Positions 24,274 through 32,193 of a stretch of 32,193 nucleotides of DNA are shown here, in pieces. Made by a program: the position numbers and the translations under genes. The notes beneath the pieces are model-generated. The model had not been told where the DNA came from. It worked only from the letters and a program-made list of their open reading frames with translations, and ran no database searches. Numbering within the stretch: the stretch's first letter is position 1; the number at the start of each line of letters is the position of its first letter. The DNA is from Leisingera sp. JC1 (lineage in GTDB: Bacteria; Pseudomonadota; Alphaproteobacteria; Rhodobacterales; Rhodobacteraceae), in NCBI RefSeq assembly GCF_001679925.1, contig NZ_LYUZ01000081.1:48372-80564 (forward strand), written 5' to 3'.

Positions 24274-25050
24274 ATGGAATACAAGGAAATCCTGTTTTCA
24301 CTGCAGGACGGGCTGGCGGTGATCACGCTGAACCGGGAAGCGCGCAAGAACGCGCTGACCAGCCGGATGCGGTCGGAGATCACCCATGCGATGCGGCTGG
24401 CCGCGGGCGAGGCGCGCGCGGTTGTGCTGACGGGCGCAGGCGATGCCTTCTGCTCCGGTCAGGACCTGAGCGATGCCGGCAGCCAGGGCAAGCTGGATCT
24501 GGAACGCACCCTGCGGGACGAGTATCTGCCGATGCTGCAGGCGATCTATGACTGCCCTGTGCCGGTGGTTGCCGCGGTCAATGGCGCCGCAGCCGGGGCC
24601 GGCGCCAACCTGGCGCTGGCGGCGGATGTTGTGATTGCCTGCGAAAGCGCGTTTTTCATGCAGGCCTTTACCAAGATCGGCCTGATCCCCGATGCCGGCG
24701 GCACTTGGTTCCTGCCGCGCCAGATCGGCCTGGCCAAGGCCACCGGTGCGGCGCTGTTTGCGGACCGCATCAGCGCGCAGCAGGCCAGCGATTGGGGCAT
24801 GATCTGGGAAGCGGTTCCGGACGCCGATTTCGATGCCCATTGGCGCGCGCGTGCAGCCTATCTGGCCGAAGGCCCGACCAAGGCCTTGGCCGCAACCAAA
24901 ACCGCCCTGCGCGACAGCTATGGCCGCACATTGGCAGAGCAGCTGTCGGAAGAGGCGCATCTGCAGGGTCAATGCGGCAAGACCCGTGATTTCCTGGAAG
25001 GCGTGACCGCGTTCATGGAAAAACGCCCCGCGAAATTCGAGGGGCGCTGA
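24274..25050 (+). CDS. enoyl-CoA hydratase/isomerase, PaaG-like
   Basis: The 258-residue crotonase-family protein is closest in signature to PaaG, which isomerises the phenylacetyl-CoA epoxide to the oxepin in the paa pathway. The oxyanion-hole block G-A-A-A-G-A-G-A-N-L (104-113) lacks the first catalytic Glu of hydratases, while Asp140 in I-P-D-A-G-G-T-W-F-L-P-R is the PaaG-type catalytic Asp. F-C-S-G-Q-D-L (59-65) binds CoA. The other paa genes are not here, and it stands alone after ccmH. A more general delta-3,2 enoyl-CoA isomerase role is also possible, so no gene symbol is given. The 148-base spacer after it contains the gltA terminator. Confidence 0.85.
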   Translation: MEYKEILFSLQDGLAVITLNREARKNALTSRMRSEITHAMRLAAGEARAVVLTGAGDAFCSGQDLSDAGSQGKLDLERTLRDEYLPMLQAIYDCPVPVVAAVNGAAAGAGANLALAADVVIACESAFFMQAFTKIGLIPDAGGTWFLPRQIGLAKATGAALFADRISAQQASDWGMIWEAVPDADFDAHWRARAAYLAEGPTKALAATKTALRDSYGRTLAEQLSEEAHLQGQCGKTRDFLEGVTAFMEKRPAKFEGR

Positions 25051-25145
25051 CGCCCTTCTGAGACTGCGGGGATAGCCCTGGCACCGGGAAACGCTTTTTG
25101 CTGCGTTTCCCGGCAAACCCGGCCCCGGTTAAACAATTACTTCCA

Positions 25146-25179
25146 AACAAAAAAACGCCCCGCAGTTTGCGGGGCGTTT
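25146..25179 (-). terminator. strong terminator between the PaaG-like gene and gltA
   Basis: A perfect 12-bp stem (25153-25164 with 25168-25179) with a three-base loop, followed on the minus strand by a T-rich tail (TTTTGTTTGG). It ends gltA 20 bases after its stop and, with its T side on the other strand (GTTTG), may also block the convergent PaaG-like transcript. Confidence 0.9.
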
Positions 25180-25198
25180 GTCATCTAGTGCCGGCTGC

Positions 25199-26494
25199 TT
25201 AGCGCTGTTCGATGTCGATGTAGTCGCGCATGGTTTCGCCGAGGTACAGCTGGCGCGGGCGGCCGATCTTGTTTTGCGGGTCGGCGATCATTTCCTTCCA
25301 CTGCGAGATCCAGCCGACGGTGCGCGACAGCGCGAAGATCGGGGTGAACATCGAGGTCGGGAAGCCCATCGCTTCCAGGATGATGCCGGAGTAGAAGTCG
25401 ACGTTCGGGAACAGCTTCTTCTCAATGAAGTAGGGATCGTTGAGCGCGGTCTGCTCCAGCTCCTTGGCAACCTGCAAGAGCGGGTTGTCCTCGACACCCA
25501 AGAGTTCCAGAACCTCGTCCGCGGACTGTTTCAGCACCTTGGCGCGCGGGTCGGTGTTCTTGTACACGCGGTGGCCAAAGCCCATCAGGCGGAACGGGTC
25601 GTTCTTGTCCTTGGCGCGGGCGATGTATTCCGGAATGCGGTCGACGGTGCCGATTTCCTTGAGCATCTCCAGGCAGGCCTGGTTGGCGCCGCCGTGGGCC
25701 GGACCCCAGAGGCAAGCGATGCCGGCTGCAATACAGGCGAACGGGTTCGCTCCGGAGGAAGACGCCAGGCGCACGGTGGAGGTCGATGCGTTCTGCTCGT
25801 GATCCGCGTGCAGGGTCAGGATACGGTCCATAGCCCGGCTAAGGATCGGGTTCACATGGTATTCCTCGGCCGGCACCGAGAAGCACATGTGCAGGAAGTT
25901 GGCCGCGTAATCGAGATCGTTGCGCGGATACACAAACGGCTGGCCGATCGAATACTTATAGGCCATCGCAGCGATGGTCGGCAGCTTGGCGATCAGGCGG
26001 ACCGCGGCAACCTCACGCTGCCAGGGGTCGGTCACGTCCAGCGAGTCGTGGTAGAAGGCCGACATTGCGCCGACAACGCCCACCAGGGTCGCCATCGGGT
26101 GCGCATCGCGGCGGAACCCGCGGAAGAAGTTGTGCATCTGCTCATGCACCATGGTGTGACGGGTCACACGGGTCTCAAAATCCTCCAGCTGGGCTGCGGT
26201 CGGCAGTTCGCCGTAAAGCAGCAGGTAGCAGACCTCGAGGTAATGAGACTTGGAGGCCAGCTGGTCGATCGGGTAGCCGCGGTGCAGCAGCTCGCCCTTG
26301 TCACCGTCGATATAGGTGATGGTGCTGTCGCAGCTGGCGGTGGAGGTGAAGCCCGGATCGTAAGTGAACACACCTGCCTTTGCATAGAGCTTGCGGATGT
26401 CGAGAACATCGGGCCCGGCCGTCGGTGAGAAAATGGGCAGCTCGTAATTTTCGCCATTCAGCGTGAGCGTGGCTGATTTCTGTGTGTCGGTCAT
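25199..26494 (-). CDS. gltA: citrate synthase
   Basis: Citrate synthase condenses acetyl-CoA and oxaloacetate at the start of the TCA cycle. At 431 residues it is the hexameric, NADH-sensitive bacterial type. Catalytic residues are visible: His267 in W-G-P-A-H-G-G-A-N, His308 in G-F-G-H-R-V-Y and Asp366 in N-V-D-F-Y-S-G. The ATG at 26494 follows an AGGAAGGGAC site. It lies downstream of gltX on the same strand with a hairpin between them. Confidence 0.97.
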   Translation of the reverse strand: MTDTQKSATLTLNGENYELPIFSPTAGPDVLDIRKLYAKAGVFTYDPGFTSTASCDSTITYIDGDKGELLHRGYPIDQLASKSHYLEVCYLLLYGELPTAAQLEDFETRVTRHTMVHEQMHNFFRGFRRDAHPMATLVGVVGAMSAFYHDSLDVTDPWQREVAAVRLIAKLPTIAAMAYKYSIGQPFVYPRNDLDYAANFLHMCFSVPAEEYHVNPILSRAMDRILTLHADHEQNASTSTVRLASSSGANPFACIAAGIACLWGPAHGGANQACLEMLKEIGTVDRIPEYIARAKDKNDPFRLMGFGHRVYKNTDPRAKVLKQSADEVLELLGVEDNPLLQVAKELEQTALNDPYFIEKKLFPNVDFYSGIILEAMGFPTSMFTPIFALSRTVGWISQWKEMIADPQNKIGRPRQLYLGETMRDYIDIEQR

Positions 26495-26557
26495 AAATGT
26501 CCCTTCCTGTTGCAGGCACGAAAGCTGCCCGGTCCGGGCGCACTCATGCGGGCAGCG

Positions 26558-26577
26558 CCTGCGCGGTTTCGCGCAGG
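26558..26577 (-). terminator. perfect hairpin between gltX and gltA
   Basis: CCTGCGCG (26558-26565) and CGCGCAGG (26570-26577) form an exact 8-bp stem with a GTTT loop, 45 bases after the gltX stop and 64 bases before the gltA ATG. No T run follows, so it may act as a weak terminator or an RNA stabiliser rather than a strong stop. Confidence 0.4.
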
Positions 26578-26621
26578 GGTTGTCGTATCAAAACAGGCTT
26601 TACCGGGTGTAAAGACCGCAG

Positions 26622-28022
26622 TCAGCCTGTTGCGTCCTTGAGCCGGGCGAGGGTTTCCTCGCGGCCCAGAATCAGCATCATGTCGAACACCGAAGGCGTT
26701 ACCGCCCGACCGGCGAGCACCGCCCGCAAGGGGCCTGCCAGCTTGCCGAACTTGGTATCATGGGCTTCTGCAAATCCGTTCAGAAGCGCCTCCAGATCGT
26801 CACGGACCCAGCTAGCATTTTGCAACTGCGGCGTCAATTCTTCCAGTATACCATCGGATACAGTAGTCAGGGCCTTTTCTGCCTTCGCGTCCCGGTCAAG
26901 AGGCCGTGAGGCAAGGATAAAATGCGCTTTTTCAAGAAGTTCAGGGAAGGTGCGCGCGCGGTCCTTGAGGCAATACATCGCACGCTCCAGACCTTGTGAC
27001 TGCGCGTCAGTCAAAGCGGCTTCTCCGGCTGCCGCCAGATAAGCGCAGATTTCCTGCCGCAGCGCAGCATCATCGCTGATGGCTATGTGCTGGCCGCAGA
27101 GATTCTCCAGCTTCTTGGTGTCGAACCGGGCGGGGCTTTTGCCGATACCCGAAAGATTAAACCACTCTTTGGCCTGGCTGTCCGTAAAAAACTCGTCATC
27201 ACCATGTGACCAGCCGAGACGCGCCAGATAGTTGCGCATGCCCGCCGCGGGATAGCCCATCGCCTGGTATTCCTGCGCGCCGAGCGCGCCGTGGCGTTTG
27301 GACAGCTTCTTGCCGTCGGCGCCGTGGATCAGCGGGATATGGGCCCAGACCGGCACGTCCCAGCCCATCGCCTGATAGATCATCATCTGGCGGGCAGCGT
27401 TGTTCAGGTGGTCGTCGCCGCGGATCACGTGGGTGACGCCCATGTCGTGGTCATCGACCACAACTGCCAGCATATAGACCGGGGTGCCGTCGGAGCGCAG
27501 CAGGATCATATCGTCGAGCTGATCATTGCGAATGGTGACGTCGCCCTGCACCTCATCCTGGATCACGGTGGCGCCGTCCTGGGGTGCCTTGATGCGGATA
27601 ACGTAAGGCGCATCGGGGTGGCTGGCCGCATCCGCGTCGCGCCAGGGGGAACGGTAGAGGGTGGATTTGCCCTCCGCCTTTGCCTGTTCGCGGAAGGCGG
27701 CGATTTCGTCCTGGGTGGCAAAGCACTTGTATGCCTTGCCTTCGGCCAGCAACTGCTTGGCGACTTCGGCGTGGCGGTCTGCGCGTTCGAACTGGCTGAT
27801 CACTTCACCGTCATGATCCAATCCCAGCCATTCCATGCCCTGCAGGATGGCGGCGGTGGCCTCAGGGGTGGAGCGTTCGCGGTCTGTATCCTCGATCCGG
27901 AGCAGGAACTTGCCGCCGCGGCCGCGGGCATAAAGCCAGTTGAACAGCGCTGTGCGAGCGCCGCCGATGTGCAGATAGCCGGTGGGAGAAGGCGCGAAAC
28001 GGGTGACAACCGGTTGGGTCAT
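26622..28022 (-). CDS. gltX: glutamyl-tRNA synthetase
   Basis: GltX charges tRNA(Glu) in the cytoplasm. The 466-residue protein shows the class I motifs: H-I-G-G (18-21, the HIGH equivalent) in [14 protein letters not shown], and K-L-S-K-R (239-243, the KMSKS equivalent). The C-terminal half forms the anticodon-binding domain. It has the bacterial GluRS length. Many alphaproteobacteria have two GluRS genes with different tRNA preferences; which copy this is cannot be told. An AAAAGGTAA site precedes the ATG. It is divergent from comEC over a 79-base spacer. Confidence 0.95.
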   Translation of the reverse strand: MTQPVVTRFAPSPTGYLHIGGARTALFNWLYARGRGGKFLLRIEDTDRERSTPEATAAILQGMEWLGLDHDGEVISQFERADRHAEVAKQLLAEGKAYKCFATQDEIAAFREQAKAEGKSTLYRSPWRDADAASHPDAPYVIRIKAPQDGATVIQDEVQGDVTIRNDQLDDMILLRSDGTPVYMLAVVVDDHDMGVTHVIRGDDHLNNAARQMMIYQAMGWDVPVWAHIPLIHGADGKKLSKRHGALGAQEYQAMGYPAAGMRNYLARLGWSHGDDEFFTDSQAKEWFNLSGIGKSPARFDTKKLENLCGQHIAISDDAALRQEICAYLAAAGEAALTDAQSQGLERAMYCLKDRARTFPELLEKAHFILASRPLDRDAKAEKALTTVSDGILEELTPQLQNASWVRDDLEALLNGFAEAHDTKFGKLAGPLRAVLAGRAVTPSVFDMMLILGREETLARLKDATG

Positions 28023-28101
28023 GTGCAGGATTTACCTTTTGGAAACCATGTGAGGCGTAGAGTTTCCGCCTGTCTACCGGGCGAGACGGCGGGGGGCAAG
28101 C

Positions 28102-30165
28102 ATGGGGCTTGGAACTGCAGTCAGCAACGTTCTGCAAGGCCAGCGCGGCAACCTGTTTCCCTGGGTGCCTGTGTATCTCGGCGCGGGCATAGGCGTCTAC
28201 TTCAGCCTGAAAATTGAACCAGGCACGGCGGAAATTGCGGAACTGACCGCCGCTGTTTTGTTTTTCGGCGCCTGCGCTTTGATGCAGAGGCCATTGGCGT
28301 TTTTAGGCTGGGTTCCAGCGCTGCTGGCGGCGGGCGTGTGCCTGGCCTATGCACGTACCCATCTGGTGGCCGCCCCGGTTCTGGAATTCCGGTATTACGG
28401 TCCGGTTGAGGGGCGGGTGGTCGCGGTGGACCGTTCTCCCACGGATGCGCTGCGGCTGACGCTGGACCAGGTGCGGCTGGGCCGGGTTGCACCGTGGAAG
28501 ACGCCTGCACGGGTCAGGATTTCGCTGAAAGGGCAGGCTGACCTTCCGCAGCCCGGATCACGGGTGATGACAACCGCACATCTTCTGCCGCCGCAGGGGC
28601 CGGTAGAACCGGGAGGCTTCGATTTCCGCCGCCACGCCTGGTTCAAGCAACTGGGCGGGCTTGGCTATACCCGCACGGCGGTGCTGCTGGCCGAAGCTCC
28701 TGGCGGCAGTAAGCCTATTGCGCAGCTGCGCAGATCGCTGGCGCATTATCTCCAGCAGGCACTGCCGGGCGAGACCGGCGGGTTTGCCGCGGCTGTCACT
28801 GCTGGAGATCGAAGTGGTGTGGGTGAGGCTACGCTGACCGCGTTGCGGCAAAGCAATTTGGCGCATCTTCTGGCAATCTCCGGCCTCCACATGGGGCTGC
28901 TGACGGGCTTTGTCTTTGCCACACTGCGCAGTCTGATGTGCTTGGTGCCCTGGATTGCGCTGCGCTGGCCGGTCAAGAAGCTGGCGGCAGGTGCAGCGCT
29001 GGCGGCGGGGTGCGGGTATCTGCTGCTGTCAGGCGGCAATGTCGCGACGGAGCGGGCGTTCGTGATGGTGGCGGTGATGTTCGGCGCGGTCCTGCTTGAC
29101 CGGCGTGCGATCACCCTGCGGGCGGTGGCCGTGGCAGCGCTGATCGTGCTGCTGAGGCGGCCTGAAAGCCTGCTGAGCCCCGGCTTCCAGATGAGCTTTG
29201 CGGCCACTGCCGCCTTGGTGGCGGTGTTTGCCGCGCTCCGCGACGGGGCGGTGCCACTGGGGCCGCGCTGGCTGCGGCCCGTGCTCGCCCTGGTGATATC
29301 CTCTGCTGTGGCCGGCGCTGCCACCGCGCCCTTTGCCGCAGCGCATTTCAACACCATCCCGCACTACGGGCTGCTGGCGAACCTGCTGTCGGTGCCGGTG
29401 ATGGGCACGATTGTGATCCCTGCCGCCGTGCTTGCGCTGTGCCTGGTACCGTTCGGGCTGGAGTGGATCGGGCTGGCGGTGATGCAATGGGGTATGGAAT
29501 GGATCCTGTGGGTGGCCCGGACCGTGTCCGGCTTTGACGGGTCGGTGTCGCATGTGGCGGCACCGGGGCCTTGGGTGCTGCCTCTTCTTGCGGGAGGTTT
29601 CATTTTTGCAGTGGTCTGGAAGGGGCGGCTGTGGCTGACCGGGCTGCTGCCTGCCGCCTGTGCCTTAGCCCTCTGGTCCATGGGAGAGCGCCCGCACGTT
29701 CTGATTGCTGATTCCGGCGGGCTGATCGGCGTCATGGAAACCGAAGGCCGTGCACTGTCGCGGGCCAAGGGGCAGGGGTTCACAGCGGAAATCTGGCTTG
29801 AGAATGACGGCGATCCGGCAAGCCAGCCTGTTTCTGCGTCCCGCTGGGCCGCCGAATTGAACGGTTTGCCGGTCTGGCAGGGCGACAAATTCCGCCTGAT
29901 ACATGCGCCGGGAAAGCGTAAACTTACGACCGCAAGTGACTGTAAAAGCAGAGATATCGTCATTTCCACCGTGCCGGGCGGTGGCGGCTGTCTGCTGCTG
30001 ACGCCAGAGGTGATGCGGCAGACTGGCAGTATCGCGCTGACCCGCAGAGGCGAGATGCTGACAGCGCGGGACGCAGCGGGCGAGCGGCCCTGGACCGGCT
30101 GGCAGCCGGAGGGGCGGGAAATCCGCCGCCTGCGGCAGCTGCTGAGTGGAGCTGGAGGTCAGTAA
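28102..30165 (+). CDS. comEC: DNA uptake channel protein ComEC/Rec2, with a degenerate C-terminal domain
   Basis: ComEC forms the inner-membrane channel that takes up single-stranded DNA in natural transformation. The 687-residue protein has an N-terminal membrane pair, a soluble OB-like region (about 95-200), and the competence domain with the block [12 protein letters not shown] (about 255-266, His263) followed by several membrane helices to about 530. The C-terminal part keeps a short beta-lactamase-like start (L-I-A-D-S-G-G) but has no HxHxDH metal motif, so nuclease activity is doubtful. It overlaps the end of lexA by seven bases, tail to tail. RBS: GGGGGGC before the ATG. Whether this species is transformable is unknown. 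Confidence 0.9.
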   Translation: MGLGTAVSNVLQGQRGNLFPWVPVYLGAGIGVYFSLKIEPGTAEIAELTAAVLFFGACALMQRPLAFLGWVPALLAAGVCLAYARTHLVAAPVLEFRYYGPVEGRVVAVDRSPTDALRLTLDQVRLGRVAPWKTPARVRISLKGQADLPQPGSRVMTTAHLLPPQGPVEPGGFDFRRHAWFKQLGGLGYTRTAVLLAEAPGGSKPIAQLRRSLAHYLQQALPGETGGFAAAVTAGDRSGVGEATLTALRQSNLAHLLAISGLHMGLLTGFVFATLRSLMCLVPWIALRWPVKKLAAGAALAAGCGYLLLSGGNVATERAFVMVAVMFGAVLLDRRAITLRAVAVAALIVLLRRPESLLSPGFQMSFAATAALVAVFAALRDGAVPLGPRWLRPVLALVISSAVAGAATAPFAAAHFNTIPHYGLLANLLSVPVMGTIVIPAAVLALCLVPFGLEWIGLAVMQWGMEWILWVARTVSGFDGSVSHVAAPGPWVLPLLAGGFIFAVVWKGRLWLTGLLPAACALALWSMGERPHVLIADSGGLIGVMETEGRALSRAKGQGFTAEIWLENDGDPASQPVSASRWAAELNGLPVWQGDKFRLIHAPGKRKLTTASDCKSRDIVISTVPGGGGCLLLTPEVMRQTGSIALTRRGEMLTARDAAGERPWTGWQPEGREIRRLRQLLSGAGGQ

Positions 30166-30866
30166 GTGCGGATCAGCCCGACAAGACGGCCCTGGACCTG
30201 GACCATATCCTCGGGATAGCGGCGGGTTTCATAGGCCGGGTTGGCGGCCTCCAGCGCAATCATGGAGCCTTCGCGGAAATACTTCTTCAGAGTAGCTTCC
30301 TGGCCTTCGACCAGCGCCACAACAATGTCGCCGTTATCGGCCGCAGAAGACTCGCGGATCACTACGATATCGCCGTCGTTGATGCCGGCCTCGATCATCG
30401 AGTCGCCTTTGACCTCGAGCGCGTAATGCTGGCCCGAGGGGGCTATCATACCGCCCGGCACTGCAACCTGATGCGAAACCTGGCTGATCGCTTCAATCGG
30501 CACACCTGCGGCGATCCGGCCCATGACCGGCAGTTCGACTGCCGCCTGGCGCAGCGGGTCTGCTGATGCCGGAGCCGGCGCTGCGGTTCTTGCCTGGCCG
30601 CCCTCAATCACCTTGGGAGCAAATCCCTGTGGATCACCTGTGCCTCCCAGGCTCTCGGGCAGGCGGATGATTTCGATGGCGCGGGCGCGGTGCGGCAGGC
30701 GGCGGATGAAGCCGCGCTCCTCCAGCGCTGTGATCAGCCGGTGGATGCCGGATTTCGACCGGAGGTCGAGTTCGGTCTTCATTTCGTCAAAACTGGGGGG
30801 CACGCCATCGCGCTGCAGGCGTTTGTGAATGAATTCCAGCAGTTGAAGTTGCTTCTTTGTGAGCAT
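30159..30866 (-). CDS. lexA: SOS response repressor LexA
   Basis: LexA represses DNA-damage genes and cleaves itself when RecA filaments form. The 235-residue product has a winged-helix DNA-binding domain (1-65, including P-P-S-F-D-E-M-K and S-K-S-G-I-H-R-L), an Ala/Pro linker, and a C-terminal protease domain. The cleavage site is A120-G121, the catalytic Ser156 lies in K-G-D-S-M, and Lys194 in A-T-L-K. The longer linker is typical of alphaproteobacteria. Its own promoter carries an SOS box (next entry), so it regulates itself. The gene ends inside comEC. Confidence 0.98.
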   Translation of the reverse strand: MLTKKQLQLLEFIHKRLQRDGVPPSFDEMKTELDLRSKSGIHRLITALEERGFIRRLPHRARAIEIIRLPESLGGTGDPQGFAPKVIEGGQARTAAPAPASADPLRQAAVELPVMGRIAAGVPIEAISQVSHQVAVPGGMIAPSGQHYALEVKGDSMIEAGINDGDIVVIRESSAADNGDIVVALVEGQEATLKKYFREGSMIALEAANPAYETRRYPEDMVQVQGRLVGLIRTY

Positions 30867-30898
30867 CGCCGCTCCCTCCGTGCCTCATGTTTTCTTTT

Positions 30899-30927
30899 GT
30901 TCTACGCATGTTCACGTTTTGTGTCAA
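30899..30927 (-). promoter_or_regulatory. lexA promoter with an alphaproteobacterial SOS box
   Basis: On the minus strand a perfect -35 TTGACA (30927-30922) is 17 bases from a -10 TAGAAC (30904-30899). The SOS box GTTC-N7-GTTC (30899-30913, plus strand) covers the -10 and part of the spacer, so bound LexA would block RNA polymerase. The box lies 33 bases upstream of the lexA start. This is the known operator form in Rhodobacter and relatives. Confidence 0.9.
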
Positions 30928-31009
30928 CACGGCTGTACCGAGGAGTTGCGGCGCCACGGTCGGAGGCCTGCGCCACTGGTGTGTGCGCTTGTGCAAAGAG
31001 GAAGCGGGA

Positions 31010-32182
31010 TCAGATGGCGAGGTATTGCACCGTTTCGCCTGCAGCGCAGGCGCTGTCACCTGGCGCACGCAGTAGCAGGGCGTTGGCCTCTGCCAGAATG
31101 GTCAGCAGCGAGCTGTCCTGATTTTCAAAGGCGGTCAGCTGGCCGTTTTCGACCCGGGCCCTCATGTAATGTTCCCGTGGGCCGTTCTTCCCGAGAGGCT
31201 TGGCTAGAGTTGCGTCCAGCAGTTGCTGCGCTTCTGGCGGCAATCCGAGCATGGCCCGGATCATGGGGGCCAGGAAGACATGGCCGCAAACCATAGCGGA
31301 AACCGGGTTTCCCGGCAGGCCGACCATCGCGGCACTGCCCATCCGGCCCGCCATCAGCGGTTTGCCGGGGCGCATGGCGACCTTGTAGAAGCTGCGCTCC
31401 ATCCCGAGGTCCTGCGCCACCTTGCCGACCAGATCGTGATCGCCGACAGAGGCGCCGCCGATGGTGACAACAAGATCCGCTCCCTCCGCCAGCTCAAACG
31501 CGGTGCGCAGGGAGCTTTCGGTGTCGCGGGCGATGGGCAGGATGCGGGCGCGGGCGCCGAGCGCCTCCAGCATCGCCTTGAGCCCGAAAGTGTTGGAGGC
31601 GATGATCTGATCCGGTCCGGGGGTGCCGCCGGGCATCACCAGTTCGTCGCCGGTGGAGATCAGCGCGACCTCCGGGTGGCGGGTGACAGTGACCGAAGGG
31701 ACGTTCATTGCCGCTAGCAAAGCGATGTCTGCCGGCGTCAGCAGCCGGGGCGCGCTGATGGTCTGGCCATCGGTGAAATCACCGCCGCGGGGGCGGATAT
31801 TGTGGTTGCTGCCGGGTGCATCGGTGATGGTGATGAGGTTGCCGTTACGGGTCACATCCTCTTGTATGACAACGAAACTTGCGCCTTCCGGAACCGGGGC
31901 GCCGGTGAAGATCCGCACCGCCTGGCCTGCGCCCACACGGCCAGCGAAAGCGTGGCCGGCTGCGGCCTCGCCGATCACTTTGAACATGGCGTGCAGCTCA
32001 ACTTCGGCGGCGTTCACCGCGTAGCCATCCATGGCGGAGGCGGAGAACGGCGGCTGGTCGCGGCGGGCCTGGACGTTACGGGCGAGCACCCGGCCTGCGG
32101 CCTGGTCCAGCGGCACTTCCTCGGTTTCCAGCTGGCTGACAAGCGCCAGAAGATGCGCGCGGGCTTCGCTGACAGGGATCAT
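31010..32182 (-). CDS. moeA: molybdopterin molybdenumtransferase MoeA
   Basis: MoeA inserts molybdate into adenylylated molybdopterin to finish the molybdenum cofactor. The 390-residue protein begins with the typical I-P-V-S-E-A region, then P-P-F-S-A-S-A-M-D-G-Y-A (about 44-55), and later the G-G-A-S-V-G-D-H-D block and P-G-N-P-V-S-A-M, all family hallmarks. It starts directly after an upstream stop (TAAATG), so it is in an operon. It is 143 bases upstream of lexA, which has its own promoter. Confidence 0.96.
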   Translation of the reverse strand: MIPVSEARAHLLALVSQLETEEVPLDQAAGRVLARNVQARRDQPPFSASAMDGYAVNAAEVELHAMFKVIGEAAAGHAFAGRVGAGQAVRIFTGAPVPEGASFVVIQEDVTRNGNLITITDAPGSNHNIRPRGGDFTDGQTISAPRLLTPADIALLAAMNVPSVTVTRHPEVALISTGDELVMPGGTPGPDQIIASNTFGLKAMLEALGARARILPIARDTESSLRTAFELAEGADLVVTIGGASVGDHDLVGKVAQDLGMERSFYKVAMRPGKPLMAGRMGSAAMVGLPGNPVSAMVCGHVFLAPMIRAMLGLPPEAQQLLDATLAKPLGKNGPREHYMRARVENGQLTAFENQDSSLLTILAEANALLLRAPGDSACAAGETVQYLAI

Positions 32183-32193
32183 TTATGCCTCGT
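32183..32193 (-). CDS. last codons of an upstream gene (runs off the window)
   Basis: The bases just before the moeA start read, on the minus strand, …GAG-GCA-TAA, ending in TAA-ATG. This looks like the tail of an operon partner (moaC is common at this place), but only two codons are visible. Confidence 0.25.

Noticed and set aside
1-32193. CRISPR array, tRNA, rRNA or IS element
   Set aside because: No regularly spaced direct repeats, cloverleaf-like sequence or transposase gene was seen on either strand.

Overview
This 32 kb window is GC-rich chromosomal DNA from an alphaproteobacterium of the Rhodobacterales, most likely a marine Roseobacter-group species (Leisingera, Phaeobacter or Ruegeria type). 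Four things support this: a DddQ-type DMSP lyase whose active-site residues fall at the published positions, an alphaproteobacterial SOS box (GTTC-N7-GTTC) in the lexA promoter, a gene-transfer-agent (GTA) style lysis pair, and the gene family set and codon bias. Genes are dense, nearly all are intact, and no tRNA, rRNA, IS element, integrase or CRISPR array was seen.

Layout. Positions 1-868 hold the start of transketolase (tkt, minus). Positions 1112-2346 hold a coiled-coil protein overlapping zapA, a cell-division pair. Positions 2558-3724 encode a membrane-anchored RTX repeat protein with an internal 243-bp duplication. Positions 3805-5335 (minus) hold a small set suggestive of iron-sulfur metabolism: a nine-cysteine protein, bolA, a tiny membrane protein and the monothiol glutaredoxin grxD. 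Positions 5413-7578 are purL, whose leader carries two nested 8-bp inverted repeats over the ribosome site and start codon. Positions 7682-11066 hold a large MscS-type channel overlapping an Omp85-type outer-membrane barrel that lacks POTRA domains. Positions 11213-11380 carry four consecutive stem-loops ending in a strong terminator, a candidate small RNA. Positions 11454-15948 hold a LysR regulator divergent from a fused indolepyruvate ferredoxin oxidoreductase, with a perfect T-N11-A palindrome between them.

The second half contains dddQ, a phospholipid-type acyltransferase with murI, argC, and the cytochrome c maturation genes ccmE, ccmF and ccmH. A muramidase/holin pair of GTA type lies between ccmE and ccmF. 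A PaaG-like isomerase follows, then gltA and gltX (minus), comEC (plus), lexA (minus, with promoter and SOS box) and moeA (minus).

How the genes fit together. Most of the window is housekeeping: carbon metabolism (tkt, gltA), purine synthesis (purL), cell wall and division (zapA, murI), heme attachment (ccm), translation (gltX) and cofactors (moeA). The marine-lifestyle genes are dddQ and the aryl-pyruvate oxidoreductase, which can feed phenylacetyl-CoA to the paa pathway where the PaaG-like enzyme would act. DNA exchange is represented by the lysis pair, comEC and lexA. The least explained elements are the stem-loop cluster, the purL leader, the MscS/Omp85 pair and the placement of the lysis pair.
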